The notes below the pieces were generated by a model that searched no databases, was not told where the DNA came from, and worked only from the letters and a program-made list of their open reading frames with translations. A DNA stretch of 64,000 nucleotides from Fremontodendron californicum (taxonomy: Eukaryota > Streptophyta > Magnoliopsida > Malvales > Malvaceae), in NCBI GenBank assembly GCA_030761205.1, contig JAULJL010000024.1, forward strand, positions 20,020,126 through 20,084,125, read 5' to 3'. The position numbers and the translations under genes were made by a program. Below are positions 43,895 through 56,349 of the stretch, piece by piece. Position 1 is the first letter of the stretch. Each line of letters starts with the position of its first letter.

Positions 43895-46800
43895 TATTGC
43901 AACCTAAAAAAAATAACATAACAAATCTCATCACAAGACTTTATTATTCGTTAAGCGTGACATTAAAAAACGAGGAAAAGTCGACTTAATTCCTCTAGAA
44001 AAACGAAGGTGTCGATACGTGATCCCGATCGCGGGGACCCGTTCGAGTAAGGGGAAACAGGAGAAGAGGAAAAGATAACTTAATTCCTCTAGATTGAAAT
44101 AAAAGGTCGAGGGTATGAAAAAGGCCTCGTAAAAAGACAATGAGTCTCCACCAATCTTTTTTAGCTAGGTGTGATCGGCCACCTATTAAAACCGGTTTTA
44201 TAAAATATTTTAAAATTAATAAAAAAATTTTTAAAACTAATTTCAAGTCTGAGTTATAAACCAGAGAAAATCGAAGAATCGGGTTCGGGACTGGATTACG
44301 TGAGGGGAAGGATTAGCACCCCCACAACGCCCGTACAAAACGGTAGCTTATTAATCATGTGTTATCTCAAGTCTTGGTAAAAAGTTGGTTTTTAATTTAG
44401 TATTTCAAGTTAATTCCCAATTTTAAGAAAAATAATTCCATTTTTAATTGAAAATGATCCGGAATTTATTAATTCAAAATTTTTCTATATTCCCCGACAA
44501 AATCGGCAAAATATAGAAATTTTTATTTATTTGGAAAACTTTTTGAACCATTCTCATTTTTTTTTCAAGAAAGATATTCCTTTATTAATGATAATTGATG
44601 ATATTCCCTCTAGCGAACTGGTAAAGAACTCATGAATTATTTTAACTCGGGAATACCTTTATTTTTATTGAAAATCATTATCTTTTTTCAAAACATTTAA
44701 AAAAATGAACATGAATATGTATGACATAAATAAAATGACATGCCAAAGTCTAGATAATATAATGCAACCTAAATGATATGACATAATTTAAATGGCATAA
44801 TATATTCTAGGTGAAATGAAAAAATCTTAAGTATCATGGTATATTCTAAATGAGATAAAATGACCTAAATGACATGGCAATTTTAAATGACATGGAATAT
44901 TCTAGATAATATAACCTAAATGACATGGAATATGATCTAAGAGACATGAAATGACATGAAACATAAAATAATCCTATCATAAAATATGCATGAAAATAAA
45001 ATAAAAATGCATGAACATAGTATATGCTAAATAATGTGACAAAAATAAAGGTCTAAATAAAATAAAAAAAAATTAGGATATCATGAAACATTCAAAATCA
45101 TATGACAAACAATATAAGATCATAAAATGTGAATCAAATTAATAATAATACCATAGAAAATATTATAGCAAAAATCACACATTTAAATAAAATGCATGAA
45201 CATGGAAAATGCACTGCATGAAAATGTATTTTTTCCTTTAATTAAAGAAATCCGTATATTAAAAAAAAAAATCCAGCTACCTTAGGAAAATATGTCAAAT
45301 TAAATTTTCTTAAAAAACAAAACTTTGTAATTGTTTGAAAACAATTTTGAGAAAAAACTTGAATAAAATTAAAACCTTTACCAAACCCTTTTAAAATGGC
45401 TCTAATTTGCTAAGTTTAAAATCCCGGACTTAACCACCCTTAACTCGAGATTTATAAAATCATTTTTAAAGTCTAAAAAGGCTTAGAAACTACCCGAAGA
45501 CAGTATCTAAAGCTTTTAACCAATCCCTCTAAATGCCTTAGCCAAATTCAACCATTATCTCTCTTTTGATTTCAAATCTACCTCTACTGTCCGGTTTTGT
45601 CACACAATTTTTTTTCCTATTTTAAAAAACTAAAAAAAATTTAAAAAAAAATACTGGAGACTCCAAACATGTAAAAATACACAAAAAATTGGCTTAATTT
45701 TCTGATTAAAGATGTCTGCCCAGAAAAATCGGAGAAGTTTGAGTACTGGATGAAAAAAACTGTTTTGTCAAATCACATTTTTTGCCTTTGATAAATTCAT
45801 TCAAAAATCAAAGTTGAAATTGTTGGAGGTCATCCTAAAGACCTAAGGACAATAGCTAAAACATTTAAAAACCTTGGACAAAAATTGGCTAAGTAAAAAA
45901 ATCACAAAGGTAGAATAATCAATTTGATAACTCCTTAATTTTCCACAAGTATGCTCAAGTGAGCATGACTTTGAGCCATTGATTGGCCTAAGTCATAAAT
46001 CATGTGGCAATGACATGGAATGCATGAACATACAACAAATGAAATGTATGAAATGCATGGCCTAAAGCCTAAATGGTAAAGGAAATGCATGACAATTCAA
46101 AATAACCTAAATGCCTAGCATGAGTTTGCATGGCAATAAATGCTATCCTAACTTAATATGCATGCAATGCTTGATAATGAAAATATGACTTGGACCTAAT
46201 ATGTTATGAATATGCATGAAAATGCTAATGTAACCTAAGACCTAAGTAGGATAGCAATTCATGGAAATACCAATATGATTTAAGACCCAATATGCATGGC
46301 AATATCAACATGGCCTAGACCTAAAATGTAATGAACATGCATAGCAATACTATAAACATACAATGACCAATGAAACTAATGTCAATGCTAGAACAAACAA
46401 CAACTAAAACACAATTTCAAGATATGATAATGCAAAGCATGTTACCTAAACAAAATGCAAATGCATGATAAGGCAAGAGATGCATGAAAAGGCCGAATGT
46501 CCACATGATACTCTAATGCAATCCTATCTAGTAAATGACACAAGTACATGACAAAACATATTAAGATGCATAATGTCATGACATTTTCATAAGCATATGA
46601 CATACTAAAATCAAAATGCACAAGCTCATTGCATGGAGATGCAAACAAGTCAAGAAGCAAGATGAGAATTCACATGCACATGCAAGGCATATCAACATGG
46701 AGTATCCGAATGGCCATATGATAAATATGAAAAATGCAAACATGTTTATAATATAAGGCATGAAATACGAAAAATGCACAATATGAATCCAATAGACAAC

Positions 46801-49608
46801 AAGGCCGAATCTTCAAGAAAAACATATTAAGCATGGAAATTTAATATAGAAACAAATATAGCATAGAAAATAATGTAAAGAACGTATATTAAATTACACA
46901 TAGACATGCAAAGCAAATAACAAGCAAAACTAGTAAACAAAACAAGGAAAGTGAATCTCCATGGTTGGTATAAAATGGGCATAGCCTCTCACCTAACCAT
47001 AATCACTTGGTTTTGCCAAGATCATGAAGCCTTTCCATTTCAAAAATCTGAAAATAAACCATGCTAAACAGCAAAATTAAGGTAAGCTTCATGGTGGGTA
47101 AAAATGGGCATAGCCTCTCCCCTAACCATGGTCACTTGGTGTAGCCAAGATCATGTAGAGATTTCAACCTTTTTGCTTCATCTTTTGTAAAAAATCAGAA
47201 CCTTAGAATACTCTAGAAAACCTTCTGAAAATCATTTTCCACAACAACTTGCAAGGAAGAAAGAAAAAGAAAACCAAGGCAAGCAAACATGCCATATTCG
47301 GCCAAGCATAAAACCATGTAAAAAAAATTGTTTTCCACCATTTTAATGAAGAAGAAGAGATGAAAACATAAGTAAACATTAAAAAACTTTATTTATATGA
47401 AAAATGTAGTAGGAAAACAAGATAGAAAATCAAGAAAATACCATGGAAAACAAGAAGAAAGCTATGCTAGAGCTTGGTAGCGATGACTATCTTCAAGCTC
47501 TCTATTGAAAACTTTTTTTTTCTTTCTTTCAAAACTTTTTTCTTTGCTAAATTAGCTACTGACTTCAGCCAAAAAAATATATGAAAAAATGAAACCAACC
47601 CCCCTCTTTAGCCTTGGCCGAATGGCCTCTCACCCTTGGATGGAAATTCCATTTTTTCTCCTCCAATCTTGGCCTTTAGATTAAGATATTTTGATGACAA
47701 CATAAAAATTTCATCTTCCCAATTGATAGCAGCCCTTACGATGTGTACTCAGCCTTTATAGTAACCTCAGCCCTTAGATGAAAAAGAGGACCAATCCCAT
47801 GTACTCCCTTGCTTGCCCCCTTGAGTGCCTACCCTTGGATGAGTTATGCTCTTCCATTCTTGGTCATTGGATGAGGACAACATAAAAATGACATCTTGTA
47901 GATTAAATCCAGCCCTCAACATGTGTACTCAGCCCTTGTAGATGGCCTAAGCCATTGGATGAAAAGAGACAATCCCATGCACTCACTTGCTTAACCGAAT
48001 GGATGCTCACCCTTGGATGAATCGTGCTCATCTTTTTTCTTCCATTCTTTGCCATTAGATGAGGGTTCTTTCATGACAAATAAAAATTTCATCTTGGCAT
48101 TTAAACTTGGCCATTGGATGGTGCATTCAACTTTCCTACAAGGCACCTAAGCTATTGGATGAAGGGGGACCATTTGCAAGGTGTTAGTGCTAGCATGTGA
48201 CTTGATAGTGACTAAGGAATTATATTGTTCAAGCTTCCTTCTTCTCCTCTATTCTGGCTGACCAAGGGAAGAAAAATCCCATAAATTCCTTCTTCTTTCA
48301 TATTTTTCTTAATTACAAATTTGCCTTTTTTTGGTTTCTTCGGTGAAATAACCTTTTTGCTTGCTGAACCTAAATAAATAGAAAACAGACTCCAAATTCA
48401 TATTTTCTTTTTTCAATACTTCCAAAATAATAAAAAATTGAATTTTGTAAGTTTTCAAAATTTTCCGAGTCCAATTGCTATTTATTTCGGATTTATATCC
48501 GAAATTGCCCGTTTTATGCACCCGGACTTTACCATTTTTTAAACGAGCTCCGAATCCAAATTTTGTTTCACCAATATATTCCAAATAATTTCAAAATGTG
48601 ATCTGGAAGTTTTCATAATTTTTGGAGCTCATTTACTATTTTTTCGGGATTTATCTGCTTGAATTACTACATAGGGGACACGAGATTTGGCCATTTTGCA
48701 AAGGAAGTCCGAATCAATATTTTATTTTTCCAATCTCTTCCAAATAATTTAAAAATGATATTTTCAAATTTTTAGAATTTTTGGAACTCGTTTGCTATTT
48801 TTTCGGGATTTATCTGCTTAAATTATTGCATAAGAGACCCGGGATTTGGTCATTTTGCAAACGAACTTTGAATCAAGATTTTCTTTCATCAATCTCTTTG
48901 AAATGATTTAAGAATGAGATTTGCAAATTTGCAAATTTTTTTGAGTTCATTTGCTATATTCCCATATTTTCCAATTTTGCCCTTTTGCCTCCGAAACCCG
49001 ATTTTGCTCAAAACAAGTCCGATTTTTAGATTTTCTTCAAACAAAGCTTTGGGCTATCCTTGTTTATTCACTCCTCATCAATTAGGGGCTTTCGTCCTAC
49101 CGAATTGGGCCATCTTTGTAATTCTTCCAAATTTCACCAAAATCCACCAAAAATCCTAATTCTCGATTTTCTTTCGAATTGACTTTTTTATCAGTTTTTC
49201 TTCCAAGTGGCTTCTCCATTACCCGTAGTCAGTACTTATCTTTCATTTGGAACCTTTAATTCTGACCAATTTGATCGTTTAAGCACTTTTCCCAAATTTC
49301 TTGAACTAGGGTTTCTTTTCTATTGAGATTCCGTAACCCAACTTCTGAACTCCATATCTTTCAATGTAGACCTTGGATTATCAAAATTCTTTCACCATTT
49401 TTCAATTGAACCTCAAATCTTGATTTTGAAAGTGGGTTGACTTTTTTAGTAGTTGACTTTTTTGGGTTTGACTTTTTCTGTCTGCTTTCTTAGTCTAAGT
49501 CTCGAAGTACCACCTGCAGGATGAGAAAAGCCTTTTAGCATTCTGAAACATCAATTTAGGAAGAAAATGTACCTGATTTAGGGGTCCGAACAAAATTAGG
49601 TTTCTACA
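43895..49608 (-). mobile_element. 5' LTR of element B
   Basis: A 5.7 kb LTR on the minus strand. The + strand start is TATTGCAACC and the end GGTTTCTACA (relatives: GGTGTCTACA). It is bordered on the left by the PBS and on the right by the protease-RT spacer of element C with ATCAT as candidate target duplication. Internal repeats: ~200-bp set near 47600-48190; ~160-bp set near 48370-48960 with an extra unit; W-box cluster near 49435-49480. It carries a unique GC-richer insertion at 44011-44108. Hydrophobic ORFs here are by-products of AT-rich repeats. Confidence 0.85.
44011..44108. other. Insertion of about 80-100 bp unique to B 5' LTR
   Basis: Compared with the LTRs at 7810-7870 and 17930-17960, this LTR has extra sequence containing TGATCCCGATCGCGGGGACC. 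It is flanked by two copies of TTAATTCCTCTAGA (43987 and 44080). The inserted part is much richer in GC than the surroundings. The short flanking repeat suggests either slippage or a filler insertion at a break. Confidence 0.7.
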
Positions 49609-49613
49609 ATCAT
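49609..49613 (+). repeat. Candidate target duplication ATCAT beside B 5' LTR
   Basis: ATCAT follows the LTR end. In undisturbed relatives the host sequence reads CGATCATTACGAG (near 29889). The second copy should lie beyond the left edge of the window, so it cannot be verified. Confidence 0.4.
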
Positions 49614-50868
49614 TATGAGTACATCCTCTGAATTCTTTTATCCGAATAGAAAACCAGCAGAGCGGAAGTTGTGAAGGATTGGTGGGAAAGACATGGGTTC
49701 CCATTCAATATCCATACCCGCGAAACGGGCCATCCTCCTTTGCCGGTTCATTTCAACTTGTTTCCTCCTCTCATGGGCATTTGAAAGATACCCTAAACCG
49801 AATCGGTCTTTCTTTCCCACTGCTTCCATTGCTCGGGCCATCCTTTGAACATATTTTCCAAGACCTTTTCCAGCCCTGATGCCCTTTCCCACTGTGGTTC
49901 TTACTCCCAGCCTTTTGTTCTTGGAAAATCTTGGTATTGGAATTTTTCGTCCTTCAGCGACGAAAACAACATTTACGAATTCCAAAAACCGAAAAGAACA
50001 TTCTACGGCATCTTCGTTAGGTTCAACATAAGGAGATTTAGTAGATGCAGAGGCTATTATGTCTTCTTCTTCTGATACAGTGGCCAAACGGCCCTCCATC
50101 ACAAATTTTAGCTTTTGGTTGAGAGATTAGGGTACAGCCCCTGCTGAATGTATCCACGGACTTCCCAACAAGCAATTTTAGGATGGATTAATATCCATGA
50201 CCTGAAATTTCACCGTATTGGTGCATGGGCCTATCTCCAAAGGAACCTCAATAGTTCTTATTACCTCTCTCCTGGTACCATCGAAAGCCCTAACCACTGT
50301 ACAACTCGGTAACATATAAGACATATAACTGGCAACTTAGACAGGGTTCTCAGGGGCATTACATTTAAAGAAGAACCATTATCCAAAAGCACCCTTGGTA
50401 GTATATACCCCTTGCAGGTGGTTTTTATGTAAAGAGCCTTTGTGGACCCAATACCATTGGATGGTATTTCATCATAACTGAAGTATATATGGTCGTCGGC
50501 CGTAATGTTTCGCACCAGACTGTCTAACTTTTCTACCGATATGTTGTTAGCCACATATTCCTGATTCAACACTCTCAAAAGGGCAATTTTGTATGGCTCC
50601 AAGTTTAATAGCAAAGATAGGATGGAGATTCTTGCTGGCTGACACTGCAATTGCTCAACCACACTATACTCACTATGTTTTATGAATTTCAAAAACTCGC
50701 AGGCCTCTTTCTCTTTCATCGGCTTTTTTATCCTATTTACTGGGGCTGATTCCCTCTCTGCTTCTTTTGACAAATCCATCTCAATATGGATTGGTTCAGT
50801 TGCTTTCTTGCCTTTGTCTAGTCCTCCATCATTTCTCGTTGATCCCTGTTCAACAACCTCAGGGGCAT
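49609..50868 (-). pseudogene. Protease and G-patch-like region of element C, cut by insertion
   Basis: The minus-strand segment 50261-50779 reads MDLSKEAERES, CEFLKFIKHSEYS, YVANNISVEKLDSLVRNITADD, LLDNGSSLNVMPLRTLSKLP (active-site DNG intact) and then a frameshift. 49638-50102 holds the Gly/Lys-rich segment (GKGIRAGKGLGKYVQRM, FGLGYLSNAHERRKQ) and MDIEWEPMSFPP. The element is broken at 49609 by B's LTR; its RT and integrase should lie left of the window. Confidence 0.85.
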
Positions 50869-53170
50869 AATACCTTCCACTTCATGTTAAGTGCCCCACA
50901 CCTATAATATCTTGCTGACTTGAAGACCTAAACATAACCATGCTGCAGTCATATTTCCATGGTGTAGTTTTGTTTTCCCTGTATAAAAAAGAAGAAGGCA
51001 AATCTATGATGAGCTTAGGCACAATTTCCTCAACAATCGGAGTAGTCTTCTTTGGTTCATCATAATAGATGATCAAAGATCTTCCTATTCCATAGCCAGC
51101 TGCATTCTCAATAACCTCTACTTCCTCCTTTGTCTCCTCGTAAAACTGGGCCTCTCCATCATCCATCATCTTTTGGACTTTAGCCAGAAAGTCCACACAG
51201 TCCTGTATGATATGACCTGAATATTTATGGAAGGGGCACCAATTTTGCACCCTCTTTGCAATCATTTTTAAACTGTCTGCATCCCCTACCATTCCTGCTT
51301 TAACCATCTCGACCCATACTGTTAACATTAGAGTCTTGACTTTCCTGGCATCCCTTTTTATCCTTTTGACTTCCCCTGTTAATACTGTATTTACCCGATT
51401 TTAAGCATGATCGGGCAATGGGTTTCCCGCTACATTCAGCCCATTTTTTGACCCAAACTTCACAACTCCAGTATTGATTAAACTTTGGACTTTCTTTTTG
51501 AAGGCAATGCAATCCTCCGTCGAATGCCCCTTAATTTCTGCATGATATGCGCAGTTGGTATTTGCATTGTACCACATTAGGTATGGTGGGGTCAAAGGTT
51601 TAAGATATATAGGCGCGACAAGTTGGCCTTGTAGTAATTTGGGGTATATCTCACTATAGGTGGTAGACATAGGATCAAACAGGGGTTTTTGATCGTTATT
51701 TGGTGAACGATAGTCATTGCGCGTGGGACCTTGAGTATTTGGGATAGTGTTTCAAGGAAGGGTTATCTGTAGGGATATACCAGTTGGAAATGGCTGTTGT
51801 GGTATATTGGTATAGGGAAATGGATTTTGGGTAAGGTGGTTCACATTGGGGTAGTAAAGATTATACCTCGGTAAGGTGTGTAAGGTGTAGGAGGTGCATA
51901 AGATGTAGTAGAAGTATAGGGACTGGAAGGTGTGTATGGTGTAGGAGGTGTATAGGGGTATCGATTGAAACTGACTGCATGTGTCTCCTTCTTCTTTTCT
52001 GCAGGGTAAACCCTCTTCGCGGTAACAGACTCACCCTCTTCCTTTTTCCCGTTCTTAATAGCAGACTCTATCATCTCCCTAGATATCACCATATCTGCAA
52101 AGTCCTTGGTGGCACTCCCCACCAATTTATCATAATAAGGTGCTTTCAGGGTATTGATGAAAAACAATGTAATTTCCTTATTAGTCAAAGGAGGCTGTAC
52201 TTGTGTAGCCAGGTCTCTCCATCTTTGAGAATATTCTTTAAAGCTTTTAGTAGCTTTCTTTTCAATGTTTTACAGAGTTAGACGGTCAGGCATCCTATCC
52301 GTCACATGCTTGTATTGTTTCATGAAAGCTTTAGCTAGATCCATCGAGGAACGGATCTTAGTACGGGTAAGCTACTTATACCACCGAGTTGTGGACCCTA
52401 TCAAGCTATCTTGAAAATAGTGGATGAGCAATTTTTCATCTTCATCATGTCCGGTCATCTTCTGGCAATACATGGTCAGATGCGCTGATGGGTTGGTAGT
52501 TTCGTTATATTTTTCAAAGTCTGGTACTTTGAACTTTGGAGGAATCACCAGATCGTCAACTAAACTCATTTCTTTGGCACCCAGACTGCCAAATAGCTCT
52601 GCCCCTTCAACTGCCCTCAATCTTTCCTCCAACAGCTGATATTTTTTCTGGGATTCTGCCGTTTCAACCCTTTTCAGCTCAGTCATCTTTGCCCTTCCTT
52701 TTCAGCCAATTCCTCAAAGTCTGGAATGTCCACATCAATTGGATCAACCCTAATGTTACCCCTTTTAGGACCAAAATTTTGAGCTTCAGCCGCTGGTTGG
52801 ATGTAAATAGAGGATGCTGCCCCAGTCAGAAGTTCATTTCCCATAGGTGGGATGTCTGGCCATTCTTTTGTACCACCTCTGGTCGGTCTTCCTGGTTTAC
52901 TGCCCCTATTCCTGTAACTGAATTTTCTCCTGGCCACTTCTGCCTCATCATGGTACTCATCATCTCCATGAGTTTGGTCATTTGTTCCCGTGACTCCTCT
53001 TGAGACTTAGGCAACTGTTCCTGCAGTTCTCTTTGAGTTCTTTCCATCCTTTCAATTCTAGCAAACTGATCGTTCTCCATAGCTCTGGCTTGAGATCGAG
53101 CATTGTAAGGGTGTCGAAAGTCTGATTCAATCTCAGTGCGACCAATTGTACCTTTAGTTTTAAAAATCAT
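50869..53170 (-). pseudogene. gag polyprotein region of element C
   Basis: ATG at 53170 (MIFKTKGTIGRTEIE), HPYNARSQARAMEN, and a coiled coil. A frameshift near 52870 leads to the 52683-52937 frame (IDVDIPDFEELAEKE). 52372-52686 carries SQKKYQLLEERLRAVEG (Gln retained where Z and B have a stop), IPPKFKVPDFEKYNE and RMTGHDEDEK-like text. The capsid core continues at 51841-52188 (LKAPYYDKLVGSATKDFAD). Cys/His motifs: CAYHAEIKGHSTEDC (51401-51670) and CPFHKYSGHIIQDC (50882-51328). Tyr-Pro-rich linkers (YTPPTPYTPSSPY) lie between. Confidence 0.85.
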
Positions 53171-53578
53171 GGATTAGAAATTATTGACACATTTTTTATT
53201 TTATTTTATAAAAAGGAATGAATGAATAAATGACTAAATGTTAATGAATGAACAAATAAGTAATTGACTAAGTGTATGAATGACTAAAGAATAAATGAAT
53301 GGACAAATAAATAAATGACTAAGTGTATGAACAATTTATAAATAATAAATGAATGAATGATTATAAATATAAATAAATGAATGAACAATCAAAATATATA
53401 AAGGAAAGAACAAATGAATAATGAATGCGTTTAAAAGTGTTGGCCCCGAGATAATTCCAACCAAACGGTCTTTCATTGATTTCCTGAAACTACATATATC
53501 AAAACAAAGATCACTGCTTAAGACAATTTGATAATCTGTCTATCTTAATTTAAAAAATGATATTATAAAACACCAGTC
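53171..53578 (-). other. ORF1-gag spacer of C
   Basis: Non-coding, with degenerate AATGAATGA/AAATAAATGA units at about 53210-53430, matching the spacers of Z and B in position. No gene. Confidence 0.65.
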
Positions 53579-55361
53579 CTATAATAACTCCCTCGGAACT
53601 AGGACTGTTTTCACTGTCCTCTTTTGATTGCCTTGCTCTTCAATCTAACCTCTACTTGTTCACGGCCCTTTGACATGTCAGCTGAAGTATCACCGTGTAA
53701 GCTTTCTTTAGCTTGTTTCTCCAGTTGATTGGCTCGGGCTTCGTCATGCTTTACTCTCTTTTGCTAATAGTTCTTCTCCTTGTTGAGGTTTTTGACCTCT
53801 TGCTCCCATTCCCCGGAAGTCTTGAGGGTTCCCTCAAATTTGAGCTCGAAGTGGTACCTTTTGTTCTCCAAGTGTAATTCCTGAAGATCGCTTTTAGCAG
53901 TGTCCCTTTCTCTCTTGATCTTTTCCTTTTCTCTTTCTCGAGTTGATTCCCTATTTTTCATATCCTCAAGCTCTTCTTGCAATCGGGCAATTTTCTTACT
54001 CGTTTGGGCCTTTTGTTTTTCGAATTCTGCCCTTGCAATTTCTAACTCTGATGGCTCTTCCTTAGATGGCAGACTCATGAACTGGACCTCTTTTCCATCT
54101 GATGTCAACAACCTTTCATTAACCCTTAATTCCCTCCATACCAGGTAATCAAGTGTGGCGATGTCGGCATATCCAGCTACCTCCACCCGATGAGTTGCCT
54201 TCCATGCTACTACAATCTCACGTACCTTTCTCGAGTATCCGTCTTCTTTATAAGCAAATTTCAAATTACTAAGGTCATGGGTCATAGGAGTAAACTGACG
54301 GGATTCTGATTGTCTTAGTACCAATAGTGGTCCATAGCTCACTCCTCCCCATACTCCCAATAATGGAACCGAAGCTTTATCTCCGCATTTGTACAATGTC
54401 GGCATAGGAGCTATCCATGGTGCTCTCCAAATTATCATCTCAGCCCTGATATTCCTGAATATGTTGATCCATTGTTCCTCAGTCCTATTTTCAAGCCAAT
54501 CCCTCTTAAGAAATTCACCAATTGGTGCAAAAGACTTCCAATAAGATTGAAGAGGGAAATTCTCCTATTTACAAAAATGGCCCTTAACCCATATGTAAAG
54601 AAGCTGTATACAACCTATAAAACGCCGTTTTCCTTTCCTTCTATATAAATTCAAAGATCGGATTGTTTCTACTATAATTGTCAAGGCTGGGTTTATCCTT
54701 TGCTCAAGCCTCTCAAAAACATCAAATATTGCCACATCCACATACCCTAATGTCTTTGGGAAGATAACTAAACCATAGATAGCCAAAGCAAAAATATTCC
54801 TAACTGTCTCCTTACTTGAATGGCTATGGATTAAGGTCCGTAAAATATCCCATGATATACAGTAGCTTACCCCTTTTTGGACAACATGGCTTTCGACCCA
54901 ATTTCTTTCCACCCCCAGAATCTTAGACACATTTTTCTTGAAACCCGGCGTCTTTGTATCCTTCAAATAAATTCAGTCGGGAATAACGTTCTCAATATGC
55001 AGCAAGGTCGAATATTCTTCTATGGTTGGAGTCATATCCTCTCGGTTGAAGGTGAAACAGCGATAAGCGGGATTCCAGAGTTGCACCACAGCCCGGATCA
55101 TCTCACCACTGAGCTTAACCTGAACTAACAGTGCTATGTCCCCATAAGTCTGAGTGAAGGCTTCTTTTCTAATATGTTCCATTGATTCCATATATCCATC
55201 AATTCCCAGAGATCATTTTGCTTGATAGTAAGATCAACCTGGGCTGGCAATACTGACACATATCCCATCTTCAAACAATACCCATTATCCTGCTGACCTT
55301 TCTCTGACTGTTTCCTAACCTCTAAATGCTTCTCGACCACAGAGACATTCTGACCCTCCAT
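53579..55361 (-). pseudogene. ORF1 of element C
   Basis: The best-preserved start of the three ORF1 copies: ATG 55361, MEGQNVSVVEKHLEVRKQ, GYVSVLPAQVDLT and NNDL-type text, then WELMDIWNQWN. The following part (54973-55191) has YGDIALLVQVKLS, VVQLWNPAYRCFTF and EDMTPTIEEYSTLL. 54565-54966 reads FKKNVSKILGVERNWVESHV, then SKETVRNIFALAIYGLVIFP and RRKGKRRFIGCIQLLYIW. 53764-54438 covers WRAPWIAPMPTLYKCGD, RQFTPMTHDLS, DYLVWRELRVNERLL and the coiled coil. Frameshifts near 55160, stops at 54967 and 54562, and a small indel near the C-terminus break it. Function unknown. Confidence 0.82.
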
Positions 55362-56328
55362 GGAAGCCCTTTTGGTCGAATATTATCCCGAGACCAATAA
55401 ATTTCCATGTGCAAAAATTATGACAAGAATTCAAAAAAAAAAAAAAAAAATCAACAACAACAAAAAGAAAATGAATTAGTAACAGGAATAAATTTGAATA
55501 ATACAAAAAACATATATTAAAAAACAAAAATTATCCCTAAGGATGCCAACAAAATTTCGGTATTATAACACCCCTGGGATGACACACCAACACTTATTAC
55601 GGGCATTGTGATGTATGTTCATCATTGTCCGATTTTCAAAAATAAACTTATTCGGAAAGTAGAATAGAAGGTAAAAAGATTGGAAATATTCCTCCATGTG
55701 TTCTTAACTTCGGGATATCTAGTTGGAAATCCGGCAAGGCTTCACCTAGATTTATTATATGAAGGTGAATTAGTTCTAAAAGCCACGAATTGTTCCTCAC
55801 TGTCGCCGGTGAAGGCTGGTAAGGCACCCCAATAAAAACGGGTTCAATTCGTTAGAGTCTATTTCCTTAGCCCATGCGGATTGTGAATCACGAAGGCTTA
55901 GGTAATTTAGTACTCCGGAAGTGTTTCACTAGCCCATGCGGATTGTTAATCACGAAAGCTTAGTTACTTTGCTGCCACCTAAAAGGACGGAACCCGAGTA
56001 TAGTACTCATGATATGCAAATGCACGTGTAGTGTGTGAGAAGAAATAACAAACCTTTCACCACCTATTTTACATCCCTTATTCTAAATGCCCCAACAAAA
56101 TTAAACAACATAAGTCATCAATTAATCAATAAATGAATATATGCACCAAAATAACCAGAGAACAACTATAATATGTATGCACATGAATATGGACATATTT
56201 AAAAACAATTTATTATTTTTGAAATTATCCTTATTAAAAAATATGGGAATTAAAATTAAATACCAATTAAACCAACAAAACTGAGACTTTGATAACACAC
56301 GACTAATTCTAGGCCTGACTTTCTAATA
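55362..56328 (-). other. 5' leader of element C
   Basis: Non-coding, with a poly-A run at 55435-55450 and the paired ~60-base units at about 55860-55980 (GCCCATGCGGATTGTGAATC and CCCATGCGGATTGTTAATC). These differ in the middle from those of Z and B but keep the spacing, including the GTGTTTCACTAGCCC block between them. No gene. Confidence 0.55.
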
Positions 56329-56346
56329 TTCCCAGTGGAGTCGCCA
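56329..56346 (-). promoter_or_regulatory. Primer-binding site of element C
   Basis: On the minus strand TGGCGACTCCACTGGGAA, one or two bases different at its 3' end from the sites of Z and B, and three bases from the LTR at 56350. Confidence 0.78.
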
Positions 56347-56349
56347 AGA

